Assembly: GCA_024685385.1 (NCBI GenBank)
Contig: JAIKVV010000002.1
Location: 1 to 64,000, forward strand
DNA length: 64,000 nucleotides
Direction of reading: 5' to 3'
Source of the DNA: Saccharofermentans sp.
GTDB taxonomy: Bacteria > Bacillota > Clostridia > Saccharofermentanales > Saccharofermentanaceae
Shown here: positions 1 to 8,507 of the stretch, one piece after another
Numbering within the stretch: the stretch's first letter is position 1
Layout of the letters: each line of letters starts with the position of its first letter
Program-made: the position numbers and the translations under genes
Notes under the pieces: generated by a model
Told to the model about the DNA's origin: nothing
The model's input: the letters and a program-made list of their open reading frames with translations, nothing else
The model's database searches: none

Positions 1-735
1 AATCCCAAGATAGACAAGAAGTATGCTGACGAGAGCCTCAGAGTATCGAAAGAATCCTTATATGCTTTCGGCCAGGCTTTCGGCGAATATCCTTATAAGG
101 ATCTGGAAGTCATATTGGCTCCGATCGCGGCAGGAGGAATGGAGTATCCCAACCTGATAATCATATCCAAGGATTTCCCTGATGGGATGGATGATGATTT
201 TCTTGATTCGTACGTTACTGAAATGGCCGAGGAGGTCGTATCCCATGAGATCGGACACCAGTGGTTCATGGGCATCGTGGGATCCAACTCCGGTCTCCAG
301 CCCTGGCTGGACGAGTCTTTCGCATCTTACACGGAACAGGTCTATCATGACTTTGTCCATCCCAACCGGAAGACGGGAACCATAGATTTTGGTGAAGATC
401 ATTTTCATGATGAAGACGGGAATGTGGCAGGTCCCGAAGACAAGCCGCCTTATTACCCGATCAACAGATCCTTCTACGAGTTCTCCGATGACTGGTCCTT
501 TGTAGTCGGTGTTTACTACCAGGGTAAAGCCGCCCTCATCGCGATGGAAAAAGCAGTTAAGCGCAATATTTTCCATGGCATCATCAGGGAATATGTCCGG
601 AATAATGCCTTCAGGAATGCGGATCAGTCAGATTTCTTCAAAGTGCTCTATAAGTATGCCGGAACCGACAATGAAAAACTGAATGAGATCATGGAAAAAT
701 ACTTTGACGAAAAGGCTTTGCCGAACGCTGCCTGA
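1..735 (+). CDS. M1-family metallopeptidase, C-terminal part (5' end outside window)
   Basis: The frame is open from base 1, so the N-terminal part lies outside the window; 244 residues are visible. They carry a GGMEYP segment (about residues 45-50), the position of the substrate-binding GxMEN motif of M1 aminopeptidases. The zinc motif HEIGHQWF follows (His82, Glu83, His86), and WLDE supplies the third zinc ligand Glu105 exactly 18 residues after the last His of HEXXH. A helical region up to the stop matches the end of the catalytic domain. The protein should be a zinc peptidase that removes N-terminal residues; its location cannot be judged without the N-terminus. It ends shortly before the copA promoter. 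The family call is firm; substrate is unknown. Confidence 0.88.
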   Translation, partial: NPKIDKKYADESLRVSKESLYAFGQAFGEYPYKDLEVILAPIAAGGMEYPNLIIISKDFPDGMDDDFLDSYVTEMAEEVVSHEIGHQWFMGIVGSNSGLQPWLDESFASYTEQVYHDFVHPNRKTGTIDFGEDHFHDEDGNVAGPEDKPPYYPINRSFYEFSDDWSFVVGVYYQGKAALIAMEKAVKRNIFHGIIREYVRNNAFRNADQSDFFKVLYKYAGTDNEKLNEIMEKYFDEKALPNAA

Positions 736-749
736 CCTTGTGATTTAAC

Positions 750-779
750 TTGCTTTTCGACGGGTTATGCTATTATAAT
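750..779 (+). promoter_or_regulatory. copA promoter
   Basis: TTGCTT (750-755) and TATAAT (774-779) are separated by 18 bases. The expected transcription start, 7 bases after the -10 box, falls on or next to the A of the copA ATG at 786. No ribosome-binding site lies before that ATG. The mRNA is therefore probably leaderless. Confidence 0.55.
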
Positions 780-785
780 GAATCC

Positions 786-3281
786 ATGAGAGAAGAAAAA
801 TTTGATATTACTGGAATGAGCTGCGCAGCCTGCGCGGCCCGTGTCGAGAGCAGTGTTTCGAAGGTTGACGGCGTATCTTTATGCAACGTCAATCTCCTTA
901 AGAACAGCATGACTGTAGAATACGATCCCGAGACCGCGTCAGATGAGATCATCATCGGCGCGGTTATTAATGCGGGTTACGGCGCCTCTTTAAGCTCAGG
1001 CGTAAAGATCGCATCCGATGAGACGGACAAGATCAGGAAAAGGCTGATCCTATCCCTGATCTTCGACATTCCGCTCATGGCGGTCTCCATGGGTCAGATG
1101 TTCCTGCCGGAATCGATCAGGGATGATTGGGCTGTCGTGATCATCGCATTGGAGATCGCGCTGGTAATACCGATCATCATAGTCAATTTCAAGTTCTTCC
1201 GCGGAGGTTTCAAGGCCCTCTTTAAGGGCAGTCCCAACATGGATACTCTGGTCGCCCTGGGAGCGACCGCATCGGTACTCTTCAGTCTTTATGCATATGT
1301 CAGATTTGCCATGGGCCACCTTACAGGCGACATGTCCGCGATGCATTATATGCACGATATTTATTTTGAGGGAGCAGGTACGATCCTGACCCTTATCACA
1401 CTGGGCAAGTTCCTCGAAAGCCGCGCCAAGCGCAAGACTTCCGAAGCCATAAGCAAGCTCATGGACCTTAAGCCCAAGACCGCAGTTAAGGTCATGCCTG
1501 ACGGATCTTTGGTCACGATATCGGCTGATGACGTCAAGGAAGGCGACATCCTCGAAGTCAAGAGCGGCGGCACTGTGCCGGTTGACGGCATCATCGTTGA
1601 AGGAAGATGCGCAGTAGATGAATCTGCTGTAACGGGTGAATCCGTTCCTGCAGGCAAGGAAGCTGGCGATACTCTTATCGGCGCGACCACCCTTACCGGA
1701 GGTTATGTAAAGATGCAGGCTACCGGGGTAGGTGAGGGTACCGTCATTGCGAGGATAATAAAGCTCGTCGATGATGCTACAGGCTCCAAGGCTCCCGTTG
1801 CCAAGACCGCGGATAAGGTTGCAGGGATATTTGTTCCCGCAGTCATCGGAATAGCGCTTATTACTTTAGCCGCCTGGCTCATATCAGGTGCGCCTTTCGA
1901 GACGGCTCTTACATTTGCAGTATCTGTGCTGGTCGTATCCTGTCCCTGCGCTCTGGGCCTTGCAACGCCGACTGCCATCATGTGCGGAACGGGAAGGGGA
2001 GCTCAGCTCGGCATCCTCTTCAAGTCAGCCGAAGCTCTTGAGATAATGCACTCGGTCGATACCGTTGTCCTCGATAAGACAGGGACTCTTACATACGGCA
2101 AGCCTGAAGTGATCGCTGTCCAAACTGCAGAGGGCATTACGGAAGAGGAAGTACTCAAGACCGCCTTATCACTTGAAGTCTTATCCGAACATCCCCTGGC
2201 TCACGCCGTAGTCTCCAAAGCAGAAGAGAAGGGGATCGCTCCTTCGGAAGTATCTGATTTCAGCCAGACCGCTGGTGTCGGCATCGAAGGCGTTATCGAC
2301 GGTGTTGTCTGCCATGCCGCAAACTCCAGGATCGCTGATGACATGCCTCAGATCAGGGAAGACATAGGAGGATATGAGGCTGATATCAAGACCCAAGGCG
2401 CTGCCGCGATCTATGTCATAAGGGGAGATAAGCTCATGGGAGTGCTCTCCGTAAGAGATGAAGTCAGGGAGACTTCTGCGACTGCGGTTGCACAACTTTG
2501 CAACTTGGGTTGCGAAGTTAAACTGCTTACGGGCGATAACAGATCGGCCGCAAAAGCCGCAGCAGAGGCAGCAGGAATAAGCGAAGTCATAGCAGAAGTG
2601 CTGCCCCAGGATAAGGAGAAGGTCATATCCGATCTTAAAGCTGAGGGCCACAAGGTGGTAATGACGGGTGACGGCATCAACGACGCCCCCGCTTTGGCAT
2701 CTGCAGATATAGGCATAGCAATAGGCTCCGGAACCGATATAGCGATGGAGACATCGGATGTTGTATTGATGAGGGGAGACTTAAGGGATCTTCCGACTGC
2801 GGTAAGATTATCCCGCGCGGTCATGCGCAACATAAAGCAGAATCTCTTCTGGGCATTCTTCTATAATGTCATCTGCATCCCCATTGCCGCAGGGTGCCTT
2901 TATCCTGCAACTGGACTTAAGCTCAATCCGATGCTGGCAGCCCTTGCCATGAGCGCAAGTTCGGTCTTCGTCGTAACTAACGCATTGAGACTTAAGCGCT
3001 TTAAGGATAACATGAGGACGGAAGAAGAAAGCTTTTCGGCAACAGACATAAAGGAGGATGAGACCATGCGTAAAGAATTATCGATCGAAGGCATGATGTG
3101 CAAGAACTGCGTAAGGCATGTAAAGGAAGCCCTGGAGAAGATCCCCGGCGCATCTGATGTTGATGTGGATCTGGATTCCAAATCAGCAAAGGTATCCGTC
3201 ACGGCTGATGTTACCGATGAGAAGCTCGCTGCTGCAGTAACAGAAGAAGGATATGAAGTAAAAAGCATCAAGGACATCTGA
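786..3281 (+). CDS. copA: Copper-translocating P1B-type ATPase with N- and C-terminal HMA domains
   Basis: An 831-residue membrane pump that exports Cu(I) at the cost of ATP. In order: an N-terminal HMA metal-binding domain (GMSCAAC, Cys13/Cys16), paired membrane helices, the actuator TGES, the membrane metal site CPC (about 385-387), the phosphorylation motif DKTGTLT (about 429), GDGIND (about 627), and the last helices. An unusual second HMA domain with GMMCKNC (about 770-776) sits at the extreme C-terminus. The ATG at 786 is chosen because the peptide from it starts like other CopA proteins (MREEKFDITGMSC); the TTG at 750 lies inside the -35 box. A strong ribosome site precedes an in-frame ATG at 3066, so the last domain may also be made alone. 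A bidirectional terminator follows. Confidence 0.95.
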   Translation: MREEKFDITGMSCAACAARVESSVSKVDGVSLCNVNLLKNSMTVEYDPETASDEIIIGAVINAGYGASLSSGVKIASDETDKIRKRLILSLIFDIPLMAVSMGQMFLPESIRDDWAVVIIALEIALVIPIIIVNFKFFRGGFKALFKGSPNMDTLVALGATASVLFSLYAYVRFAMGHLTGDMSAMHYMHDIYFEGAGTILTLITLGKFLESRAKRKTSEAISKLMDLKPKTAVKVMPDGSLVTISADDVKEGDILEVKSGGTVPVDGIIVEGRCAVDESAVTGESVPAGKEAGDTLIGATTLTGGYVKMQATGVGEGTVIARIIKLVDDATGSKAPVAKTADKVAGIFVPAVIGIALITLAAWLISGAPFETALTFAVSVLVVSCPCALGLATPTAIMCGTGRGAQLGILFKSAEALEIMHSVDTVVLDKTGTLTYGKPEVIAVQTAEGITEEEVLKTALSLEVLSEHPLAHAVVSKAEEKGIAPSEVSDFSQTAGVGIEGVIDGVVCHAANSRIADDMPQIREDIGGYEADIKTQGAAAIYVIRGDKLMGVLSVRDEVRETSATAVAQLCNLGCEVKLLTGDNRSAAKAAAEAAGISEVIAEVLPQDKEKVISDLKAEGHKVVMTGDGINDAPALASADIGIAIGSGTDIAMETSDVVLMRGDLRDLPTAVRLSRAVMRNIKQNLFWAFFYNVICIPIAAGCLYPATGLKLNPMLAALAMSASSVFVVTNALRLKRFKDNMRTEEESFSATDIKEDETMRKELSIEGMMCKNCVRHVKEALEKIPGASDVDVDLDSKSAKVSVTADVTDEKLAAAVTEEGYEVKSIKDI
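3066..3281 (+). CDS. Possible separately translated CopZ-like copper chaperone inside copA
   Basis: Within copA and in the same frame, AAGGAGG (3051-3057) stands 8 bases before the ATG at 3066. Initiation there would give a 71-residue protein that is a complete HMA domain with the metal motif GMMCKNC, the size of free CopZ chaperones. In many Firmicutes copZ is a separate gene next to copA. Here either copZ has been fused to copA while keeping its ribosome site, or both a fusion and a free chaperone are made. The ribosome site and reading frame are seen; production of the free protein is inferred. Confidence 0.4.
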   Translation: MRKELSIEGMMCKNCVRHVKEALEKIPGASDVDVDLDSKSAKVSVTADVTDEKLAAAVTEEGYEVKSIKDI

Positions 3282-3313
3282 TAAGGATCTTCATATTTCT
3301 CCAAAAACCGTCT

Positions 3314-3340
3314 AAAACTTCTCCGATTGGAGAAGTTTTT
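3314..3340. terminator. Bidirectional rho-independent terminator
   Basis: An 11-bp perfect stem (3314-3324 with 3329-3339) has a GATT loop, four A on the left and a T run on the right. It lies between the converging copA and AI-2E transporter genes and can end both transcripts. Confidence 0.85.
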
Positions 3341-3362
3341 CGCATTAAATGGAGAAGTTTGT

Positions 3363-4520
3363 TTAGCTTTCGGATGATCCTTCCTGAGGGGATGCGGCCG
3401 CTGATCTCTTCCTTGCTTTAAGCCAGGGAATGATGATGTTGTTGTAGATATAAGACAGCAGGGCTGCCAGAGGTATTGCGAGCAAAAGCCCCGTGAAACC
3501 CCAGAGTTTGCCGCCTACTACGAGGAAGGTCAATACGAGGAAGGAAGGGACGTTCAATGCTTCGCCGTAGAGCTTGGGCTTTACGATATAGCCGTCGATC
3601 AGCTGGATTATCAGGGTGAAGACGATGAAAGGGATGACCCTGTTGGGTTCTGCGAGCAGGAGCAGTAATGCTCCGAAAGCGCCGCCGAAGATAGGTCCGA
3701 ATGTAGGAGCAAGGTTAGTCACGCCTACGACAACGGAAATGAGCACGACATAAGGAGTTCCCGTGATAAGCATGAAGGCGGCATTGAGAAGTCCGACGGT
3801 CAGGGATTCCAGCAGGGTGAATACGATGTATCTGGAGAAGATCGAGTTGAACTGACGCCAGATGCCGTTCATGTGGGAATGGTATCTGTCGGGTGTTACG
3901 AGCTTTGCGAATGTAGCGAGGATCGACACGAGCTTCTTCTTTCCGATGAGGAAATAGAAAGCGAATATTATGCCGATCAGGAAGTTTAAGATCCTGCGGC
4001 CGATCGTGGTCGACATAACGACTATGTTGGAGAAGTTGTTGTTGATGTATTCCGTGATCTTGCCGTTGACATCGATCTGCGTGTCGATGATGGATATGAG
4101 GGATCTCTTGAAGTCTTCGTCTATCTGCAGGACGGATATGAGGTTCATGAGCTGGTGCTTATAGATATCGAGCCTGCCGACGAACTCCTTGACGTTGTCG
4201 AAAAAGTAGGGGATGAAGAGTGCGAATAAAACGAGAACGACTGCCAGGATAAGGACCATCGCGAGGACGGATGACAGGATCCATCTCCTTGATTCCTTCC
4301 ACTTTGAAGGGAAATGCTTATCGAAAAGCACAGCCAGAGGATTGACTATGTATGCGATGACCGCGCCGATCATGATCGCGCTGAACAGGCCCATGAAGTA
4401 GGATACGGCCGTGCTGAAATCGCCCATGTGCGTAAGGAAATAATAGAAGGCCACGGCAACGCAAAGGCTTAATGTGAGCCCGCCCCACCTGATCTTATCG
4501 GTCTTGCGCATCTTCTCCAT
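3363..4520 (-). CDS. AI-2E family (PF01594-type) membrane transporter
   Basis: A 385-residue polytopic membrane protein. It starts with two or three hydrophobic helices (about 15-100), continues with a soluble amphipathic stretch (about 110-165), and ends with a cluster of helices from about 175 to 365 including a GVTNLAPTFGPIFGG segment. This layout is that of the AI-2E/YtvI/PerM family; members have been linked to autoinducer or small-ion export, so the substrate is open. It is the last gene of a leftward operon, 15 bases after the Asp-rich lipoprotein gene, with a GGGAG-type site before ATG. The family call is firm, the role is not. Confidence 0.85.
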   Translation of the reverse strand: MEKMRKTDKIRWGGLTLSLCVAVAFYYFLTHMGDFSTAVSYFMGLFSAIMIGAVIAYIVNPLAVLFDKHFPSKWKESRRWILSSVLAMVLILAVVLVLFALFIPYFFDNVKEFVGRLDIYKHQLMNLISVLQIDEDFKRSLISIIDTQIDVNGKITEYINNNFSNIVVMSTTIGRRILNFLIGIIFAFYFLIGKKKLVSILATFAKLVTPDRYHSHMNGIWRQFNSIFSRYIVFTLLESLTVGLLNAAFMLITGTPYVVLISVVVGVTNLAPTFGPIFGGAFGALLLLLAEPNRVIPFIVFTLIIQLIDGYIVKPKLYGEALNVPSFLVLTFLVVGGKLWGFTGLLLAIPLAALLSYIYNNIIIPWLKARKRSAAASPQEGSSES

Positions 4521-4535
4521 TAGCGTATTTCTCCC

Positions 4536-4916
4536 TTACTGTTTATCAAGACCGTCGTCCGTGTCTTTGTCTGTTGCATAGCTGCCGTCGTATCCGAAAG
4601 CATCTTTGTATTCATCGATCAAGCTCTCGAGGGCGTCTTCGAATTCATCGGGATCGTCATAGTTGTACTCGTAATGGAATTCGTAATCGTCCTTATCGTC
4701 TTCTGTATCTTTGTCATCGTCTTTATCGTCAGAACCCTCACCGAAGAGGTCATCCCAGTCGGCATTGCCGTAATGGAATTCGAAAGTCGAAGAACCTTCG
4801 TCAACGGCTTCTGCCGTCCTTGCGATTATCGCCATGGTCGTAAAGCATCCGGAGGATGCAAATGCGAATGCCGCGACGACTGAAGAGATGAGGATGAGTT
4901 TTATGTTCTTTTTCAT
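4536..4916 (-). CDS. Aspartate-rich lipoprotein of unknown function
   Basis: A 126-residue protein with a charged start, a hydrophobic core and the lipobox ASSGC near residues 20-24, so it should be lipid-anchored outside the membrane. The mature part is very acidic, with a DDKDDDKD-type tract around 62-78, and has no recognisable domain. It may bind cations or act as a spacer. It lies 12 bases after the zinc-ribbon gene and 15 before the transporter, so the three are probably co-transcribed. AGAGG precedes the ATG. No homologue is recognised. Confidence 0.7.
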   Translation of the reverse strand: MKKNIKLILISSVVAAFAFASSGCFTTMAIIARTAEAVDEGSSTFEFHYGNADWDDLFGEGSDDKDDDKDTEDDKDDYEFHYEYNYDDPDEFEDALESLIDEYKDAFGYDGSYATDKDTDDGLDKQ

Positions 4917-4928
4917 GTATATGCCTCT

Positions 4929-5330
4929 TTATCCGAAATGCTTCAAAACTATGATCAGTACTACGACTATGAAGATCAGAATAAAGCCGATGAGGACGAA
5001 GGTTGCGATCGTCTTTACGGTGTTGAAGCCGGTCTTTACAGTCTCGAAACCGTCCTTAACACGGCGCGCGCCTTCCATAAACTCGGATGCATCCGCTTCG
5101 ATCTTTCGAAGCTCGGTATCGTGCTTGAGTCTTGCTTCCTCACGCTTGGTCTGCTCTTCTTCGGCAGTCTTCATCTGCTTGGTCTTCTCGCGCTCGGATA
5201 AGATGTTCGAGACTTCTTCTGCGTCGAGTGTTAATGTCTGTCCGCAGTATTCGCAGACTGCAGACATGTTGTATGTATCTACTTTCAGGTTAGCTCCGCA
5301 GTTGGAGCACTGATATGATCTTAAGGCCAT
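4929..5330 (-). CDS. Zinc-ribbon protein with C-terminal membrane anchor
   Basis: The 133-residue product begins with a treble-clef zinc ribbon: CSNCG at residues 8-12 and CEYCG around 31-35. A charged coiled-coil stretch follows (about 45-90, with EREKTKQMKTAEEEQ), then one hydrophobic helix (about 112-130) at the C-terminus. It is likely a cytoplasmic zinc-ribbon domain tethered to the membrane. It is first in the leftward operon with the Asp-rich lipoprotein and the AI-2E transporter; GGAGG precedes the ATG. Such zinc-ribbon/TM proteins are common in Clostridia and have no assigned reaction. Confidence 0.7.
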   Translation of the reverse strand: MALRSYQCSNCGANLKVDTYNMSAVCEYCGQTLTLDAEEVSNILSEREKTKQMKTAEEEQTKREEARLKHDTELRKIEADASEFMEGARRVKDGFETVKTGFNTVKTIATFVLIGFILIFIVVVLIIVLKHFG

Positions 5331-5362
5331 GTGAACCTCCGTAAGGTCTTATTTCGAGTGAT

Positions 5363-5391
5363 ATTTTATCTGAATTTACAGATAATGTCTA
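5363..5391 (-). promoter_or_regulatory. Promoter of the zinc-ribbon/lipoprotein/AI-2E operon
   Basis: On the minus strand TAGACA (5386-5391) and TAAAAT (5363-5368) are 17 bases apart, about 30 bases before the zinc-ribbon start codon at 5330. Confidence 0.5.
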
Positions 5392-5396
5392 TTGCA

Positions 5397-6380
5397 TCAA
5401 TGGGATGCGGACGAAGCTGCGGCAGTAGTTGCTGCGGTCACGGCTGCGATCTCGATCGCGATTATCGTGGTGATGATCGAATTGATGACCGAAGATCTGG
5501 ATGCCATGTCGCCGCCTGTGTAGGCATCGAGTACGATCGCGCTTGCGAGGATATTGCGGATCCTCTTGCCCGCGCCCCAGGCGCCCATTCCCCTGATGGA
5601 CTTCATGTCGTCGCTTAATCTCTTTATGCGTTTTACGACATCGCTTAGATCTTCGGGGCGGGTAAGAAGCGCAACGGATGCGATCACTCCGTAAGCGTCA
5701 CTGTCGAAGCGGACGCCTTCTGACTTAAGCATCTCATAGGTCTTTCTTATCACTTCCGCCTTATCGTCGGGATCTCCGCCGAAGACTGCCGCGATGTTCG
5801 CCATGTACTGGATCTTGTTGCTGCCGAAGAAATGTTTCTTAAGCGATGCGAAGCAATCTTCGGCATTGCGGGTGATGATCTCAGATTCTATGTCCGTCAG
5901 GGCCATTATCACGCAGGCGGTGATGTCTTCAGATCCCGTTGCGAGCGGATGATCCTTGCGGATTAACTTAAATATCTCTCTTGTCCTCCTGATGCAGCGC
6001 TCGTAGTCGGCTTCGCGGCACGAGCGGTAGATCATGGTTGCTGCAAGCACAAGGTAGTCCGAATCGAAGAATTTCTTATCCAGACCCTTGTGGATCTTCT
6101 TGATCTCTTTTATCGCATGTTCCGGGTCAGACGACTGGGCGAGCGTTGCGACTATTACCTGACGGCAGTTGCCGCTCCTGACTGAGGAGAGCAATGACGC
6201 ATTATCGTCCAGGATTTTCTTTGCTTCTTTCATCGCTTCTACCGACACGGGGTTCGGATTGCCTATGAAGGATGCTGCGCATGCCGACGCCTCAAGGTTT
6301 GAGTTGAGAACAAAGGCTTTCTTTGCAACCTTGAAATTCTCTTCGAAAATATCTCTTGTCTTATCGATCCTCTTATCCAT
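5397..6380 (-). CDS. DUF4003 family protein
   Basis: A 327-residue, mostly helical protein. Its start (MDKRIDKTRDIFEENFKVAK), repeated helical pairs, and the central region around YEMLKSEGVRFDSDAYGVIA resemble the DUF4003 family of Firmicutes, recognised from memory. The last 35 residues form a hydrophobic Ile/Ala/Thr-rich segment that could be a membrane anchor. No catalytic motif is apparent. AAGGAG precedes the ATG and a good promoter lies upstream. It faces away from the GNAT gene and towards the zinc-ribbon operon, whose promoter starts at its stop codon. Function unknown. Confidence 0.7.
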   Translation of the reverse strand: MDKRIDKTRDIFEENFKVAKKAFVLNSNLEASACAASFIGNPNPVSVEAMKEAKKILDDNASLLSSVRSGNCRQVIVATLAQSSDPEHAIKEIKKIHKGLDKKFFDSDYLVLAATMIYRSCREADYERCIRRTREIFKLIRKDHPLATGSEDITACVIMALTDIESEIITRNAEDCFASLKKHFFGSNKIQYMANIAAVFGGDPDDKAEVIRKTYEMLKSEGVRFDSDAYGVIASVALLTRPEDLSDVVKRIKRLSDDMKSIRGMGAWGAGKRIRNILASAIVLDAYTGGDMASRSSVINSIITTIIAIEIAAVTAATTAAASSASH

Positions 6381-6411
6381 GTTAAGATCTCCTTTTCCAA
6401 AAACTCCTGAT

Positions 6412-6440
6412 ATTTTACTCCCCGCTTAAGCCTCAGGCAA
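6412..6440 (-). promoter_or_regulatory. DUF4003 gene promoter
   Basis: Minus-strand TTGCCT (6435-6440) and TAAAAT (6412-6417) with a 17-base spacer, 32 bases before the start codon at 6380. Confidence 0.6.
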
Positions 6441-6511
6441 GATAATGCGTAGCCAAGGAAGGCTTACAGCAGTTATAATAGGGGAGAAGATTGGAAAAGG
6501 AGAGACAGCTG

Positions 6512-7048
6512 ATGCTAAAGCTTTTCGACGAGATGCCGGTATTAAGGAAGGGTGATCTGGTCTTAAGACCCCTTAAGCCTTCCGACGCCGATGCCCTGCA
6601 GGCATTTGTCCGTGACGACAGGATCTATAAATACCTGCCGACCTTCCTTGCCGAGAGGAAATATAAGGACGCGGTCCGGACGATAGATTACATAAACGGC
6701 GATCTTTTCGAAAAGAAGGAATCCTTGATACTGGGCATCTTCGATGACGGCAAGTTTGCAGGTCTCGCGGAATTTTACAGTTACAAAGAGAAGATGCGCA
6801 AGGTGAGCATCGGCTACAGGCTCGCTTACGACCAATGGGGCAAAGGGATCGCCGGCTGGGTGGTCGCGCTCATGGTCGATTATCTTTACGGCAAGACCAA
6901 TATCGAGATTATAACGGCAAGCACCATGGCGGATAATATAGCTTCCAAGAAGGTCCTTTCCAAGAACGGCTTTGCCATGACGGCAAGCGAAGTGCCCGAG
7001 GACTGGGGCTATAAAACGCTAACCCTCGCGGATAAATGGTTCAGGTGA
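6512..7048 (+). CDS. GNAT family N-acetyltransferase (RimJ/RimL type)
   Basis: The 178-residue product follows the pattern of acetyltransferases that modify ribosomal proteins or small amines. It has LVLRPLKPSDADALQAF at the start, a central strand with GLAEFYSYKEKMRKVSIGYRL, the acetyl-CoA loop around YDQWGKGIAGWVV, and SKKVLSKNGF near the end. The ATG at 6512 is preferred because AAGGAG (6497-6502) lies 9 bases before it; the upstream TTG at 6491 precedes that site. A TATAAT box is at 6474-6479. The cca gene follows after 20 bases, so the two are probably co-transcribed. Acceptor substrate unknown. Confidence 0.85.
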   Translation: MLKLFDEMPVLRKGDLVLRPLKPSDADALQAFVRDDRIYKYLPTFLAERKYKDAVRTIDYINGDLFEKKESLILGIFDDGKFAGLAEFYSYKEKMRKVSIGYRLAYDQWGKGIAGWVVALMVDYLYGKTNIEIITASTMADNIASKKVLSKNGFAMTASEVPEDWGYKTLTLADKWFR

Positions 7049-7068
7049 TCTTGCCTCAAGGACATAAG

Positions 7069-8421
7069 ATGAACAGCGTCAGGATACCGGATAATACTCT
7101 CAAGATCCTTAAACTTTTGAACGCTTCGGGCTGCGAAGCCCTGGTCGTCGGCGGCTGCGTGCGCGACAGCCTCATGGGCAGGACTCCATACGACTGGGAC
7201 ATTACTACATCCGCAACTCCTTCCGAGATGAAGGAGGTCTTCTCGGGATATAAGGTCATCGAGACCGGAATCAAACACGGAACCCTTACCGTCGTTGACA
7301 GCGAAGGGGAGATGTATGAGATCACGACCTTCAGGATCGACGGGGAATATAAGGACAACCGCCACCCTGAGACAGTCGAATTCGTAAGGGATCTTGAAGG
7401 AGACCTTGCAAGGCGCGATTTCACCATGAATGCCATAGCCTGCGATGCAGAAGGGAATCTAAGTGATCCTTTCGGAGGGATCGATGATATAAGGGAAGGG
7501 ATCATAAGATGCGTAGGTGACCCGGATAAAAGATTTAATGAAGACGGTCTTAGGATCCTGCGTGCATTGAGATTTGCATCAGTCCTGGGATTTAAGATCG
7601 AAGAAAGAACGGACTTTGCAATAAGATCAGGAGCGGGCCTCATAGACAACATTGCAGCCGAGAGGATCCGTGTCGAATTGCTGAAACTCCTTAAGGGCAG
7701 ATATTCGCTCGATGTCCTCACGGGATATAAGGAAGTCATTACAAGGATCATCCCGGAGCTCATTCCCTGCATAGGCTTTGAACAGCATTCCATCTGGCAC
7801 TGCTTTGATGTCTACGATCACACGATGCATGCTGTGGCATCCTACGAAGGCGAAGATGATGCGATAAAGATGGCGCTCCTCCTGCATGACATCGGAAAGC
7901 CTTCGTGCTTTTCAACTGATGATGAGGGGCACGGGCACTTTTACGGTCATGCCAAAGAGAGCGTTAAGATCGCGGAAAAGGTGGTCGACCGTTTAAGATT
8001 TTCGAATGCCGATAAAGATCAGATATTGCCGCTCATAAGATATCACGATCTTCAGATGGGAACGTCGCCCAAAGCCTGCCGCAGGATAAGGGCAAACTAC
8101 GGGCCTGATCTTCTGATAAAGCTTGCAGAGGTCAAGAAAGCAGACAACATGGCCCAGTCCGGATATGCAAAAGAAAAAGAATCTTATCTGGTGGAAGAAT
8201 CATTTAAGATCGCGCGGGAGATCGCATCTTCCGATTCATGTTTCGATTTAAAGTCGCTTGCCGTATCGGGTGATGACCTCATGGAGACTTTCGGCCTGGA
8301 AGAGGGAAGAAAGGTCGGTCAGATTCTTAAAACTCTTCTTTCCAAAGTGATAGACGAAGAAGTCCCGAATGACAAAGATACGCTTCTTGAACTGGCGCGC
8401 GGGATTCTTGCTGAAGATTAA
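7069..8421 (+). CDS. cca: CCA tRNA nucleotidyltransferase with HD domain
   Basis: A 450-residue enzyme that adds or repairs the CCA end of tRNAs. The nucleotidyltransferase head carries VVGGCVRD and the catalytic pair in YDWDITT (about residues 25-50). RRDFTMNA and the DP-GGIDDI segment follow (about 110-135), then RFNEDGLRILRALRFA (about 155-170). The C-terminal half holds an HD phosphohydrolase domain with LLLHDIGKP (about 270-278) and HGHFYGHAKES. The ATG at 7069 has AAGGA 7 bases upstream; the ATG at 7036 lies inside the GNAT gene without a ribosome site. A weak 5-bp hairpin just after the stop (8424-8438) may help end the transcript. Confidence 0.93.
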   Translation: MNSVRIPDNTLKILKLLNASGCEALVVGGCVRDSLMGRTPYDWDITTSATPSEMKEVFSGYKVIETGIKHGTLTVVDSEGEMYEITTFRIDGEYKDNRHPETVEFVRDLEGDLARRDFTMNAIACDAEGNLSDPFGGIDDIREGIIRCVGDPDKRFNEDGLRILRALRFASVLGFKIEERTDFAIRSGAGLIDNIAAERIRVELLKLLKGRYSLDVLTGYKEVITRIIPELIPCIGFEQHSIWHCFDVYDHTMHAVASYEGEDDAIKMALLLHDIGKPSCFSTDDEGHGHFYGHAKESVKIAEKVVDRLRFSNADKDQILPLIRYHDLQMGTSPKACRRIRANYGPDLLIKLAEVKKADNMAQSGYAKEKESYLVEESFKIAREIASSDSCFDLKSLAVSGDDLMETFGLEEGRKVGQILKTLLSKVIDEEVPNDKDTLLELARGILAED

Positions 8422-8448
8422 AAGAAGATTACCTCTTCTTCCATTTTG

Positions 8449-8476
8449 TTGAATAAAGATCCTAAGGGTATATAAT
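8449..8476 (+). promoter_or_regulatory. Promoter of the Ser/Thr-rich lipoprotein gene
   Basis: TTGAAT (8449-8454) and TATAAT (8471-8476) separated by 16 bases, 31 bases before the ATG at 8508. Confidence 0.55.
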
Positions 8477-8507
8477 CATTAGGTCTGAAGAAAGGAGGTA
8501 GGCAGTA

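Noticed and set aside
4574..4883. Plus-strand frames over the Asp-rich lipoprotein
   Set aside because: Arg/His-rich antisense translations of an acidic repeat, without ribosome sites.
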